The position numbers and the translations under genes are program-made. A stretch of 64,000 bases of DNA from Boletus sp. NGJ (Eukaryota; Basidiomycota; Agaricomycetes; Boletales; Boletaceae): contig JAGTXK010000055.1 in the NCBI GenBank assembly GCA_019096195.1, positions 1,178,001 to 1,242,000 on the forward strand, given 5' to 3'. The notes beneath the pieces were generated by a model. It worked only from the letters and a program-made list of their open reading frames with translations. It was not told the origin of the DNA and made no database searches. Shown here piece by piece: positions 48,131 through 59,914 of the stretch; the stretch's first letter is position 1, and each line of letters starts with the position of its first letter.

Positions 48131-49957
48131 CTATGCTTGGTGTTCCTGGCCGCCAATAACTGTACCTTGAACAATCACCTTCTTGATGTTCCGGTCGTCC
48201 CCGGAAAACAAGAATCGTTCCAGCCACCGCTTCAGGTTCAATTCGGGGCTGGACTCTTGTTCAAGATCGTAACCCCACATAGCTGGGTTTCCTGGTTCAT
48301 TTCGAACGCTTACAAGCAATGCGTCAAACGCCTTCCCTGGCTCGAATGACCCGATACGATCTTGTAGACAACAGACCTCCGCCCCCCCTTTGGTCGCGAG
48401 ATAGAGGAGGGTCGCAACACCAAGTTTTTTGTTGGTGAACTTCCCCTCCTTGTGTGAGCGATCGCAATGCTGGGGGTGCTGCTCTGCCTCCTCCGCCGAG
48501 TCTGGGGAAATATGGGTGGGCCTGTGAACAAACTTGTGGTTTTCATCTTCATCCTTGTCGTCGTGACTGCGTCTCTTCGACTCAGCTTGGATGGCGAGCA
48601 TCTTTGAAGCAATGCTGGCCATCTGGATGGCATGCAAGATCGATGGGCTGTAGCCACCACTGACATCAGAGCCAAGGCCGACCTAGTGGAAGCCATGAGC
48701 AATTCGAAGATGAGTGGCCCAAACATGCCGAACCTTGACACCGTGATCCAGGAGCATACCCACTCTCGCCATCCCACTACTCAAGTAAAAGTTACTTGTG
48801 GGACAGTGGGAGAGACCGGCGCCTTTCTCGGCGATAAGATCCATCTCTTTCTCTGTAAGCCAGACGCCATGTGCAAGAATGGTGTTGTGTCGAAGCAGTT
48901 TGAACTTGTCGTATATGCTGGCGTAAGAGTCAGCCTGGAAGTACAGTAATGCGTCTTCAACCTCCTTTTGGTTTTCAGAAATATGGGTTTGAATGGCGAC
49001 ACCAGGCATCGTCTTAGCAAGCTCGCCGAGTTCGGCGAGCAGCTCTGGTGTGCAAGAAATCGCAAAGCGAGGAGTGATGACGGGATGGACTAATGGTTCT
49101 TGCGCTGGCGAGAGCGGAAATGCCTGTATGTACCGAATGAGATCAACGGTCGCACTTATGGACTCTTGGACAGATTCCTCGACATAGTAATCCGGACAGT
49201 GCCAGTTCATGTTGCATTTCTGTAGAATGGGTCAGGAGGCAAAGCAGCGATCTGACGACAGCAAACCTACACCAACGAAAGCCCGCTGGCCTAGGATGCG
49301 CTGTCAGTACAATGAAATGGACGGAGGGTTGGGACTACCTTTCTTGTGGACAATGTCCGCGAGACGCATGCTTGGGTCGCGGTCCAAGCTACCATAGTAG
49401 CAACACGTGGTTGTCTAAGAGCCATCAGAGTGCATGGAAGTGGTGATCGCTGGATCGCTTACGCCGGACGCGATGACGCGATGGACGACGTCGGTATATA
49501 TGCGCTCGGCATATTCCAAGTCTTTGAATTTGGATTCCGCGGGAAAGGTATATGTGGTGAGCCAATCGAGGAGCTCAAAGTCACCTCCACTGATAAGCAA
49601 AAGTGAGTTGTCTCGAAACGGAGACGAGGGGGGAGGATGGGCACACGCCAAGGTTTGGAAACTGGCAGGCATGCTAGCGGATGGATGAGTAGGGGGGAGA
49701 GAAGGAGGTGGGCTGCGTACGATGTGGGTATCGACGAGACCGGGCATGATGAATTCGCCTGGTTTGAGGTCTATGAGGGTATAGCTCTGCAGGCCGTGAT
49801 GGGCGATGGTATCGCGCAGATTGGCTGGGTCGACATCGTCGTCGATCCAGAGGATGTTACCGTCGTTCGCGACGGCGATCAAGCACCTTGGGAGTGCGTT
49901 GTAGACGGTCAGAGAGAGGGGGTTGACGACCGGGCCATGGAAGATGATGGTGGTCAT
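48131..49957 (-). CDS. GUD1: Guanine deaminase
   Basis: Several exons on the minus strand. Start MTTIIFHGPVVNPLSL, then LKPGEFIMPGLVDTH, whose metal-binding HxH is split by an intron. GGDFELLDWLTTYTFPAES, ATVDLIRYIQAFPLS, PVITPRFAISCTPELLAELG, GVAIQTHISENQKEVEDALL, ILAHGVWLTEKEMDLIAEKG and HCPTSNFYLSSGMARV follow, all characteristic of guanine deaminase. It turns guanine into xanthine and ammonia in purine salvage. One odd feature is a His/Asp-rich insert (about SHDDKDEDENHKF) between the GSDVSGG motif and GVATLLYLATKGGAE, which the bacterial and human enzymes lack. The stop codons of this gene and ATG15 face each other across about 150 bases. Confidence 0.95.
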
Positions 49958-50052
49958 TGTACGCTCGATTTCACGTCGTCTCCCTGTCACCCTAGAAATT
50001 ATAAAATCCTACTGTGCCGTTTCCCACCCATCGTCAGGTCTCTTCGTCCCTC
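49958..50052. promoter_or_regulatory. 95-base bidirectional promoter, GUD1 / unknown gene
   Basis: Gap between divergent starts. Contains a TATAAA-like ATTATAAAATCC at about 49996-50007. Confidence 0.4.
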
Positions 50053-50794
50053 ATGCCCTCCCTCCGCCGCTCCTTCTCCTCCCCCTCCGTCCGTTCCTCC
50101 CCCTACCCATCCTCCCTCTCCACCCTCCATCCTTCCGGGAGTCGCGCCCGCCCATCCCCCATCCATCCCCGTCGTTCCTCCGGCTCCGCCACAGCCGAGC
50201 GTCGGGTCCTCGCAGACATCGAGTGGTGGCGAGTGTATGACGGCCAATGCGACCTCGACCTGCAAGACCAGGCTCATGAGGATGCCCAGGTGGATGGAGG
50301 CGTCCCGCTGGGTGGAACGGTGACGCTCTCTGCCGGCGGAGGCTCCCTCGAGCCACCCCAGACGCCTCTTTCCTTACACAGCTTCGCGTTGGATTCAATG
50401 CAGGTACACGCTTCTGACTCGAGTCCGCCGTCATATGCTCACCACCATCCCACAGTCTGTCCCCCCGAGCGCACTTGCTGCCCTATCCATCGCGCCCTAC
50501 TCTCCCCCGGGCAGTCGCCATGGTCGGGACTCGTCACTAGAGTCTACACCAGAGTTCCCCACTGCACCACTCGAGACCGTCCAACTTGGTCTAGCAAGTC
50601 CGGTGTCCTGTCCTTTTGGCGACCATCTCCCATTCCCGCCCTCGCCGACGCGAGTGGGAGGTCAACAGGTCCATCCCCTGTTTGCTTTACGCTCAATCTT
50701 AGCGCCTGGCCTGTCTCACCAAGGATCCCTCGAACCCGATTTTGCGGATATGGGCGGTGACTCCTTCTCTCTCGATCAAAACCTTTTCCAATAG
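50053..50794 (+). CDS. Uncharacterised low-complexity protein
   Basis: Exons 50053-50403 and 50456-50794 keep phase and give 229 residues. The protein is rich in proline and serine and begins with an arginine/serine run (PSLRRSFSSPSVRSSPYPSS). It then has ADIEWWRVYDGQC and LDLQDQAHEDAQ, and ends LDQNLFQ. I recognise no domain, signal peptide or membrane segment. It probably belongs to a lineage-restricted group of basidiomycete proteins. Its intron has good ends (gtacac/cacag), and it shares a gap with GUD1. Confidence 0.62.
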
Positions 50795-51547
50795 CTGTCT
50801 CGACTCTCCAGCCGGCTCGCCACCGCCATATCCCCCATGTCCTTCCACGATTCTCAATCTCAGACGTTGCCTCGCGTGCAACCCCATCTCTTTTCATATC
50901 CCTTCTTCATTTTTAATGCATTTTTAACCCATCTCTTGCATATCATTCATCCTAGCATTCTCACGTTACTCTCCCCATCCCCTACGTGAAGACTCCCCAT
51001 GGATCTGGCGCGGAGATGGGCAGCCTTGGAGAAGCTACTCTTACTTCTCTGCTGTGTCTACCTTGACGATTCACGCTCAAGCGATGCCTTTGATGCCCTG
51101 CATATACTTTCTGTCCCTTATCTACCGTGACTTTACCCCCTGTTGTTGAAGCCGCAAAGTCGGTTGCCTCTCATGCTTTTACCCATCAGTACTGTAACGA
51201 CTAGAACATGCGCACGTTTCCTGTTTTCTTGCTCTCGAATCTCTTTCATTTCTTAACTAGGTATGATTTTGCCAAGGTCCTGCTCCCCAAAACCACATAC
51301 AGTAAGCGCTAGGTAGCAGTGCTGTGCTGACGGTTGAATGTGACTCGCTAGTCTTTTCAAGACTGGTCATCTCTGCAGCGAACTGCGCGAGCCCTCGTCA
51401 AAGCTGAGACCCAAAGAACAACATTGATTTTGGGCATGCACCAGAGATTTAACCCAGGCGGAAATATTGCCGGTGATGGCCGAGTAGTTGGTACACTTGA
51501 ACACTGCAAGTATTTTGACGTGATGTGCACCAACGGAGGTGGCATGC
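50795..51547. other. Intergenic, convergent gene ends
   Basis: Lies between the end of the uncharacterised gene (50794) and the end of the capping enzyme gene (51548). I see no tRNA, snRNA motif or open frame of any credibility. A short frame reads through part of 51424-51612 on the + strand but overlaps the capping enzyme terminal exon. Confidence 0.45.
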
Positions 51548-53308
51548 CTATCTCTTCATCCCTGCAAAAATCGCAGGGCCAGATACTTTGCTCCACTGTG
51601 AGACTGCGATAGGTCCATATCGAAGTTGGACATCTATTGGCGGGTGTTGTCCGACGCGGCCGTTGGGCACCGACTGACCTGCCGGCGGACCTACTATCGT
51701 GGTTTGCTGCGGCTGGCCAAGACGCGCTTTCCACGCGCTGCGAATGACTGGGCCACGAGCGAGCAACTGACAGTGAACACGTTAGAAGGGGTATGTAAAC
51801 AGGGAGGTGGCCAACCATTGGTCTCTCTACGCCATCAACAATGCTTTGGATGATATTATCCACAACGGTACGGAAATTTCCATGAGGTTTGTCGTCTCTG
51901 AATCGCATCAGCCGCCACCGACTATGTTCAGGGTCCCAGTGCACTTCGACGATCCGATCGTCAATTTGTTCCCCAGAAAGCTTCAACCTGCAATACCATC
52001 AAGCACAAGGGTCGACAGTGAACAAGGCGGAAACACACTTTTCCCATTCATCATCCTCCACAAGCAACTCGTCATAAGGCTCGTATTTTGGCTGTCCTCG
52101 TTCGTCCCCACAATACACATGGAGGCCAAAAAGAGGTTTTGCACGAAACTCGGGTTGGGATGGATCAGACTCTGATGGCGGGAAACGTAGAACGAGCTTG
52201 AAGTCTATTGAGTTCTCCGAGGGAGGTTTCCACTTCAATCTGTATGAAGGATGCTTTGTGCAATCAAGGTTTAACAAAGCTTCGCTCGCATACGTACATA
52301 TTCGGGTCTGTACCCGGAACATATGGGGTCTCCCGACAGGTATATATGAGGCCATCGTTGCCGTGTTGTAACTTGGGTATTACCAGCCGGAATACGTCTT
52401 CAATACCATAGGAGAAGCTTATATCCTTGACATGAATGCTGAATCCACGTGAAGAACTGAGCTGGGAGAACGCTATGGTTGCTTACTCGAATGGTGTGTT
52501 CTCGGCCATTTGAGGAAATTGGTCCCTAACCTTGCGCCATGGTCTATAAAAACGCTCTTTCAAGCGCTACTCAGATAATCAGCGGGAATGCTCGGATATA
52601 TAACACCAGCATACCCCATATCGTTTGTCAAGTGATCGCGACATGACATTTTCATTGTCGAACACGAGACAATCGAACGCTAAATAGCGAAGCGTTTCCT
52701 GTAGGAGAGAACCAAAGGTTTGTTTGGGCAGGACGTCGAAAAGTCTAGTACGTACTTTCTTGCTCATAGGCTCCACGTCTACTACGAGCTCTCCGTCCAA
52801 TATAGTGTCCATGAGCGAATCTCTGGGTCTGTCCGGGTGAGGAAACCAGAATCCGGAAACTTGGTAGTACGTGTTGTGTCGGTCAATCTGCGTGTCGTCG
52901 ATGGCCAAGTCAAGATAGAAGGCGGTAAAGACCCCACCAGATAAACCGCTTGACTTCCACCGTTTGGGTCAGTTTGCAGAAAGAATAGGACGCGAACCCC
53001 GTCCGACTTCTCGCACACCCAGTAGCTGTACGGATGAATTAGCTATGTGACACGTGGCAAGGTGAATATTTGACGTGCTCTCTACGTTCGAGCTCCACCA
53101 GGTGGTTTAGCGAAAAGCTGATGGGCTGACTCCCTGGGAAACTGAAGTGATTGAGCTGGCTGGAGGACCTGCAGGCATCGGTACAAAACGCAGGAACGCA
53201 CCGATCGTGATTAAGCCGGCAGAGCCTTGCTACATGACTTTTAAGCCATAAGTCTTGGTCTGAACCGCGTGGGACGCGAAACCCAGGGATGTCGGGAACT
53301 CGAGGCAT
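51548..53308 (-). CDS. CEG1: mRNA capping enzyme, guanylyltransferase subunit (Ceg1)
   Basis: About eight exons. The start MPRVPDIPGF leads into RFPGSQPISFSLNHLVELE. The nucleotidyl-lysine motif is EKSDGVRVLFFL (KxDGxR), followed by LMDTILDGELVVDVEP (motif III), LRYLAFDCLVFDNENVMSRS, DGLIYTCRETPYVPGTDP (motif IV-V area) and LKWKPPSENSIDFKLVLRFP (WKP motif). The OB-fold part has RIVEVHWDPEHSRWRLMRFR, DDKPHGNFRTV and the tail ARGPVIRSAWKARLGQ. It transfers GMP to the 5' end of nascent RNA polymerase II transcripts. As in fungi, the triphosphatase is not fused. The last intron ends at a CTAAC branch and TCAG acceptor before LLARGPV. Confidence 0.94.
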
Positions 53309-53600
53309 TCTAACTGACGAAATATGTGGACTTTTAAGAACGGCGCGCCACCTGATGGGGATTGACAAGTTGAAAGCTAGACATATAAGTACAGAACAGC
53401 ACGCGGTGTCCAACGTCAATTTGTTCGCGACTCAGGCTCGACAACGGCCGCTTATGTAAAAAATCTGAGTCACTTAATGAATCGCTCTCCGTTACTCAAG
53501 GTAGGGGACACAACATAGCGATTAACTTGAAAACATGCCAAATGAGAGATAAGACTAGAGTGAGTTGAAATACGTTAGGTTCTACCACTGTTCATGCTGC

Positions 53601-54356
53601 TCATCGATCCTCGGCCCATTCCTTGAACAGATCGTCAACAGCAATGCATTGGTCGAGAAAGGTTGCAACTTACGTTCTCCTTCTTGATTTGCGCCTGCGA
53701 ATGCAGTTCAGTATGTGGATTTCAGCCAGCATTAGCAGAGTATATACCTCTTCTTCAGGAGTAAAGTCGTTTACAATGTTGAACAGCTTTCGTATTTCCT
53801 CTGGAGTCTTGCCCTTGATCATGTTTGCCACGGTTTTGCACCCGACATCCCTTGGTGTAGTTTAGTGCGTTTGAAATGCAAGCGGAACGACGGGGACACC
53901 CACAGGAGGGACTTGATGTCGAGGTAGTTTGCAGCGAGGATGATCTCGAACAACATCTCCTGGTCGACAGTGATAAACTTCTGGTCCCATTCACTGATGT
54001 CGGTCGTGCGCTTGCGTGTTTCATCCTGGGTCTGGTCAGAGTCTGCGCTGGGAAGAGGCTCTCCGCGATGGTGTTCGCAGTATTCCAGGACCTGACCATG
54101 CCGAAAATCAGTCGAGGCCGAGTGGCGTACACACAAATCAGCACGATATTCACCTTCTTGAGCACGCTGGAGGACACGTTGGGCAACGGGATGGGCTGAT
54201 CGCTCTCGCCAACGTCTATCACCGTAGGGAGTGGCTGGAAAGATGTGGGATAAAGAGAACTTTACCTTCGAGCATGTTTTTGATAAGGACGCTGCGCTCG
54301 ACAACTTCCTTGTCGGCATGGAACTGTTCGTTGTCGGAGGTGACGAGGAGGACCAT
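53601..54356 (-). CDS. SKP1: SKP1, SCF ubiquitin ligase adaptor
   Basis: Several small exons. The protein starts [20 protein letters not shown] and [11 protein letters not shown], then [71 protein letters not shown] and [20 protein letters not shown], ending EEEAQIKKENEWAEDR. This is full-length Skp1 (BTB/POZ fold plus F-box-binding helices). It links F-box proteins to cullin-1, and also serves kinetochore assembly in yeast. It lies head to head with bL27m, 86 bases apart. Confidence 0.96.
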
Positions 54357-54442
54357 CTTGCTACGTGAAAGGTGGTGTGTGGCAAGAAAACGCTCCTCAA
54401 CAGACCTCGTTTATAGTCACGCTGTGGCTGAACGCAGCACAT
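54357..54442. promoter_or_regulatory. 86-base bidirectional promoter, SKP1 / bL27m
   Basis: Gap between divergent starts; no clear TATA box. Confidence 0.45.
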
Positions 54443-55053
54443 ATGAGTATTTACAACATGTTGCCCTTTGCTCTTATTTCCCGCTGCTCCCAGGTCGCCA
54501 GCAGCCCGTTCTCTCTTCTAGGTCGGCCTTTTCTATTCCAACCAATGGCAGCATCCCTCACCCTCTTCGTCCAGGGTCAGTCCGCACCGCGACAAAACGT
54601 GCCGGAGGTACCGTGCGCAACCACGGCGGCTCTCCCGGAAAACGTCTTGGTTTGAAGAAATTCTCAGGTAGCGCTGTTCGTCAGGCGGGCGGTCTTCATG
54701 CTGACCGGCCCAGATCAATATGTTATCCCCGGCAACATAGTTGTCCGCCAACGAGGAACACAATTCCACCCCGGACAAAACGTATGCCATCTATTCTCCG
54801 CTTCGATGCACAACATGCTCACTCGCTGCAGGTCGCGATGGGTCGTGACCACACTATATACGCCACCGTTCCGGGCTATGTTCGATTTTACAAGCAAAAA
54901 TGGATGCGAACCGAACGTAAATTTGTCGGCGTGGTCCTCAATCGTGGAGAAAAGCTTCCAAGAGATGAGGCGGCTCTTGGGCGTAGCCGATACTGTGGTC
55001 TCGTGAATCTGACAGCACTCAAGACTGGGCTATCTTTGCCCTCGACTTCGTGA
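54443..55053 (+). CDS. Mitochondrial ribosomal protein bL27m
   Basis: Exons join in phase after three introns. The second starts at a GTCGGCC donor and the third at GTAGCG. A short hydrophobic presequence ([13 protein letters not shown]) leads to [60 protein letters not shown] and [12 protein letters not shown], the conserved bL27 sequence, then a fungal C-terminal extension with [19 protein letters not shown]. bL27 reaches toward the peptidyl-transferase centre; its glycine/lysine N-terminal arm is present. The start is ATG 54443 or, less likely, 54458. Confidence 0.93.
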
Positions 55054-55216
55054 TACTTGACTAGTGCCGTATTTCTGCCCGCAGGAGATCGCTCCATCCG
55101 GGTCTACTCTTGGACACAGTTGTCGCTGTTGGATACCATCGTTGTAGTGATGAACACACGCTATAATTACCATCGCCTCTCGCGATCTTCGTGAACATTG
55201 CTCCTTGTTGACTATC

Positions 55217-56132
55217 ATGTCTTACCAACTTAGTATCACGGCTCTGAAACCGCAAGGTGTGTAGCAGCCCTTGCTAGATACTTTTGATTGGTGAGGAACC
55301 GCTCGGTATATCAGAGATTCCCTTGGAGGACACAATCATTGCTCGCGGAAAAGAGCTCCTCGACTCGACACTGACATGGAAGAAAGGAAAAACCTTTTCA
55401 AAAAGCAACGTCCTCACTTTATCCCGGCGAAAGGGACCTGCCGACGGGGCTCCTTGGCACTGTCGGGTCAGTGAACACACAAACCAGGATGCTACCTTCG
55501 ACGAATTCTGGGGCAAACTTGGCGTGAACAAAGCGGAGAATGAGAAAGAGTCCGACATTCCTTCATGTCGTTTGCCTTTGTATCTCCATGGCTCACTGTG
55601 CTACCAGGTTCATTGGGGCCATCAAGAAAGTTGCTCTAGTGAAACGTATATCCGAAACACAAACAATCTGGACTCTCTACTACACATTTCCACCCCCCAT
55701 CTCCCCGCGTGTTTTTACCGTGCTCCAGACCGTTCACTTGGTCGAGTCTGCTCCAAAGTCTGGGTAAGTCTTTCCATTGGAGCCTTCCGATCTCTTTCAA
55801 CGGCACGGACACAGAATAATTGTTTCCATCCCTGTCGACCTGTCTGCGGACGAGGAGCTTGCAAAGACAGAAGAGAAGGCCACGAAGGGGAGATATGTCT
55901 CTGTGGAGCGCCTCCTTGAACTAGAGGATGGACGGGTGGAGTGGCGAATGGCCACCTCCAGCACCCCAGGTGGCAGCATTCCCTCCTTTGTCTCCGAGAG
56001 TAGCATGTCTGGCCAGATAGCAGCAGTATGCCTGTCCCCTCGTAACCACTGTTACATGATTCACTTTGACTACAGGACGTCCCCCATTTTCTCAAGTGGT
56101 TCCACACTGTGCGCGAGAAAGGGGTTAATTGA
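55217..56132 (+). CDS. DUF3074 (START-like) protein
   Basis: Exons encode ITALKPQ, EIPLEDTIIARGKELLDSTL, TWKKGKTFSKSNVLTLSRRK, FIGAIKKVALVKRISETQTI, WTLYYTFPPPISPRVFTVLQ, SIPVDLSADEELA, RYVSVERLLELEDGRVEWRM and a final DVPHFLKWFHTVREKGVN. The order matches the fungal DUF3074 family, which has a START/Bet v 1-like fold and is thought to bind lipids. The acceptor used after ITALKPQ is ATATCAG (intron of about 60 bases), since nearer acceptors break the frame. The function is not established for the family. Confidence 0.82.
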
Positions 56133-56209
56133 CTCAATAACCATGTTGCATAACTATGTTCAACCAAATACAGCTTTGACATTAACCCGGCGTGAGCCCT
56201 GTGGGCTTC

Positions 56210-58389
56210 TCACGCGAGCTCGAGATATCTCTCCACTAGAAGACAATCAGAAAAATGTATATTACGCGAAGCATTACCCTTGCCTTCCCAGTTGGTGACC
56301 GCTTGGTTCCACAGATGCACTTCGTGTTCTCTCGTTCCGCCATAGTGCTCGACGAACTCGTCACCAAAAATTTCGCGAGCAATACTGCCCGGTCTCATCA
56401 TCCTTGCAGTCGCTACTTCCAGTGAACATGGCAACATGACAATCTACTCGAGTCATGCCTGAAGTTGGTGAGTCATCAAACCAACAACCAACAACCACCC
56501 ACCTCTTTTCGAGAGGATTCGCCCTGGAATGTGCTCACTGGTGGTGTTGTCAGTTTCATTTGTCTTTCAATACCTCTCAAGCCCAATTTAAAGATAGCAC
56601 TGAGAGTGAAGTATGGGTTCATGTCTGCTCCTGGTACCCGGACTTCGAATCTCGTTGCCGCTGGTGAGACAGAAGGGGGTGATATGATGCGGACTGAGCA
56701 CCCTCGGGAGTCATAACCATATGTTACGGCGTTTGGGGCCCAGAACGCTTCTCCCCCAACGAGGCGCTTGTACCCATTGATGGTAGGGACAAGCTATATT
56801 GGTCATGAGGCATGGCCCCGATCAATAACAGTGTATCACCTTACCATAGGCATCACTGAGAATGAAATATCAGCTATCTTTACCACTCCGATAACCCAAA
56901 CTTACCATCTGGAAGTCCATCTAGCAACCCTGCCAGGAATTGCTCTCCGTGCAGCGAGAGGAATTTAGTATCTTCAAAAGCAGCGTCTGGGCGCCCGTTG
57001 GGATGCTGAGGATTCGAATACGCAAAGATATTTAACCCGGATAGATCTTGGAGCGAAACATGAGTATGGCTTCAAGTGATAAGCTCGTCTGTCCGCAGTA
57101 TGCATCCTTGATGGCTCACCCACTACATCCAGGCAACTGAATACATGTCATGACTGAGATCTTGTGAGGCCCGTGACAAATCACGTACATTTCCCCAAGG
57201 CTTCGCCATAAAACTCGGAATAATACCATGCTTCATCCCGATGCTTTTCGCCAAAAACTTGAACAAAATAGCGTTGTCAGCCATTCGTAGAGCTGAAGTA
57301 TAGGCCAGTGCGGTCTCTAGCACTCCAGGGCCAGTTTCCGTGTCTAAGGTATATGAGCACTTAACATAGCTGTTGAGAGCTGCGCCACTACGTACGATGT
57401 CCCTCTACTTCGATCTGGAACTTGATACTTTCATCAAATAACTCGTTGAAGAACGCCTGATTCAGCTGGGTGCGGAGAAGGGAGTACCCATGCACTTGCC
57501 ATCGTTACTCGTTTAGATTATCATTCGAAGTTAGGACTAAATGGTTTCAACTGACTTCCGGGTGTGAGTGGCTGAAGCCCAGAGAACTTTTTCTGAGCAG
57601 CAGACTCGGCCGTCTCTGTAATTATATGTCAACATGAGGTGCACTTTTCTCATGATGTTTACCTTTGAAGTTGAAATACTAGCCTCCATAAGTACAGCAC
57701 CCCTGAGCTTATGGGAAAGCTCACCTCGTACTCAACACCCGCGACACACTTGAGACCCGTTTCCACGGCGCGCTCACATGTTAGACGCAGGACACCACGC
57801 GGGTCAACGCATAAGGGACTTTAACGAGACTGGGTCCAAAAAGGAGACGAGGAAGAAGGGCACGTTGTTTTCCCATGGAATCCTACGGTAAGTTGAGAGG
57901 TCTACTTGAGCCAGAACATCCCGGTAGCCATTTTCTCGGTTGGAGATTGCGAGTTCACGTGTGTAAACCGCATCGTGGATGTCCCAACCACTGTGAGGAG
58001 TTAAACACGCCGAGTCAAAAATAGATGAGAGGAATGTTTGACTGACAAGATGACACTGCAAAATCCAAAACCACCTGAAGATACAGCACTGAGGAACTTG
58101 GCCTTCGACTGCAGTCCTTAGTTGATGAGCGCAATGATATCAATCACGCTCACCATAAATTTTCCTCGCAGAACACCGTCGACTGAGCCAAGGAGTTAAG
58201 GATCTCGACATGCCACAAAATCAGCTGAAGCAAATCACCATCTATCCCTGTGCTGCAAGATTAAACCAAGAGCAATTCAAACGAGGGTTGCGACACACCC
58301 GCCACTTTGATCTTGGTATCATATTGCAAAATATGTTCAAGATCCTTGAGTGACTTGGGTACAATAGTTGTGTTTGAGATGTTAGCCAT
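56210..58389 (-). CDS. Glutamine synthetase, FluG/GlnA-III type
   Basis: Many short exons on the minus strand. The start reads ANISNTTIVPKSLKDLEHIL and VAVDGVLRGKFMSKAKFLSA, then FGWDIHDAVYTRELAISNRE, NGYRDVLAQVDLSTYRRIPW and ENNVPFFLVSFLDP. Later exons give SGLQPLTPG, LRMADNAILFKFLAKSIGMK, HGIIPSFMAKPWGNLPGCSG, HTHVSLQDLSG, LPTINGYKRLVGGEAFWAPN and SVRIISPPSVSPAATRFEVR. The end is FVEHYGGTREHEVHLWNQAV. The class carries the GS catalytic domain alone; the amidohydrolase half of Aspergillus FluG is not present. It may ligate glutamate with ammonia or another amine; the natural substrate is uncertain. Confidence 0.9.
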
Positions 58390-58502
58390 GAAGGTATGAG
58401 ATTTGTGTTTGGGGTTACTGTAAAGAAGCTACGACCGTACGATGAATGAAGCTTTGAAGCCGGAAGCTCACGAACATGATCGACTTTGGAATAGCCTCCC
58501 GA
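58390..58502. promoter_or_regulatory. 113-base bidirectional promoter, glutamine synthetase / WD40
   Basis: Gap between divergent starts (58389 and 58503). Confidence 0.4.
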
Positions 58503-59853
58503 GATGGATTATCACCATCGCGCAACGCTGCCAACCCCTGCCCAAGTCTCTTGTCTATCTTTTATCGACTCTCGACAGTTCCTCGTGGGGTCAGGTACGC
58601 AAAATCTGACTATGATTGTCCCCTACGACGTCCTCTGAGGACATTTGGATACATAGACGATGGTTCTGTCCGCCTTTATAGTTTAGATACATTCAAAGTT
58701 CTCAAAGCGATACGAGGCTTAGCACCGATCTCGTCCGTTGCCTTCCACTCCCAGCCTTCCGTCGCTCACCTCTGGGTTACATCTGGCCGACAGGTGAGAC
58801 ACATTTGTTTAGTCTCTTCATAGCCTAGGTTCATGCGGTGTAACTCAAGGCACTTCGGTTTTCTCTGAGAACGGACAAGCTTATCTTGACGTCTTCGGAC
58901 GCCTTGCAGACGCTGGACCTAGGTGTCGACCACGATGATAGTTTAGGCGAAGTGAGGCTCAGCACTCGGAAGTTCGAGCTAGCTGTGCTGACCGCATCGA
59001 TTAGCTCTCCATAAACGTGAAAGGGACCAAGATGGCGTTTTGTACAGACTCTGGCTCGGTAGGAGTTGTCGATTTGCAAACCAACGAAATCATGCGAATG
59101 AAACAAAGTCATAACAACGTGAGTGTATCCCTCGCCTGAGGTCGATTCTTCACTCTTATTTCTAGGTGTGCGGTTCAGTCCGATTTATCCCAGGGCGTCC
59201 AAGTGAACTTGTCACTGGGGGATATGATTATGCCATGCTGCATTTTGACCTCATTCAAGGAAACATACTTTCTCGGGATGACTTGTGTTAGTTCTCAACA
59301 TCGTCGCATTCGGCAATGTACTGATTCCTGGCGCTTAGTGTCGGCTCCTCCATCTTCCGGAGTTTCTTTGTCCCCACCATTCATACTCTCTCTATCAATA
59401 TCACCAACTGGCATAATAGCTGCAGGCACTGCTGATGGACGCTTGTATATTGGTACTGGCGGCGAAAAATCATCCGAAGCCTCGGGTGGTCGACAAAGAC
59501 GACAACGCAAATGGAAAGGATTGAAAATGGACGGCAGAATCATCGCAGATGTCGCAGAAGGACCTATTGTTGCCGTGTATGTCCATTGCCACAATCTCCT
59601 GAAGGATACTCATACTACTTGCAGAGCTTTCACTGCGCCGCGAGAGTTGCTGACTTGCACACTCCTTGGTAAGGTCACTCAGTACCAAATCTGCGGATCA
59701 GCTGCAGGTGGTACACTGAAATTGGAACCCCAATGGATAGGCGAAAGCAAGGACAGCTACAAAGTGAACTCTATCGAATTTTCAGGAGGGACCATTATCA
59801 TAGGTGGATTCCAAAAAGATGGCACAGGTGTTATTGAAGTATGGTCTACTTGA
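58503..59853 (+). CDS. WD40-repeat protein (WDR53-like)
   Basis: Several exons. The start MDYHHRATLPTPAQVSCLSF is followed by the WD-type strands FIDSRQFLVGSDDGSVRLYS, ISSVAFHSQPSVAHLWVTSG, LILTSSDALQTLDLGVD, KMAFCTDSGSVGVVDLQTNE and VRFIPGRPSELVTGGYDYAM. Two more repeats end in VIEVWST. The length of about 350 residues fits a single seven-bladed propeller. It resembles the WDR53/YGL-type group, with little known function; in animals WDR53 is a CUL4-DDB1 adaptor. The start ATG 58503 was chosen since its frame continues through an intron into the first repeat. Confidence 0.78.
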
Positions 59854-59914
59854 TGAGAGTGGTGTGCTGTAATTGAATTGTCGAGCTGAACAAATAGTTC
59901 GGGGGAGGGGAAAA

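Noticed and set aside
54501-54528. A 28-base intron in bL27m (GTCGCC...TTCTAG)
   Set aside because: A longer intron starting at the next GT (GTCGGCC) keeps the frame and restores the family sequence, so the short one is not needed.
56210-58389. A fused FluG (amidohydrolase plus synthetase)
   Set aside because: Only the synthetase part is present; the divergent WD40 gene begins 113 bases upstream, leaving no room for an amidohydrolase.
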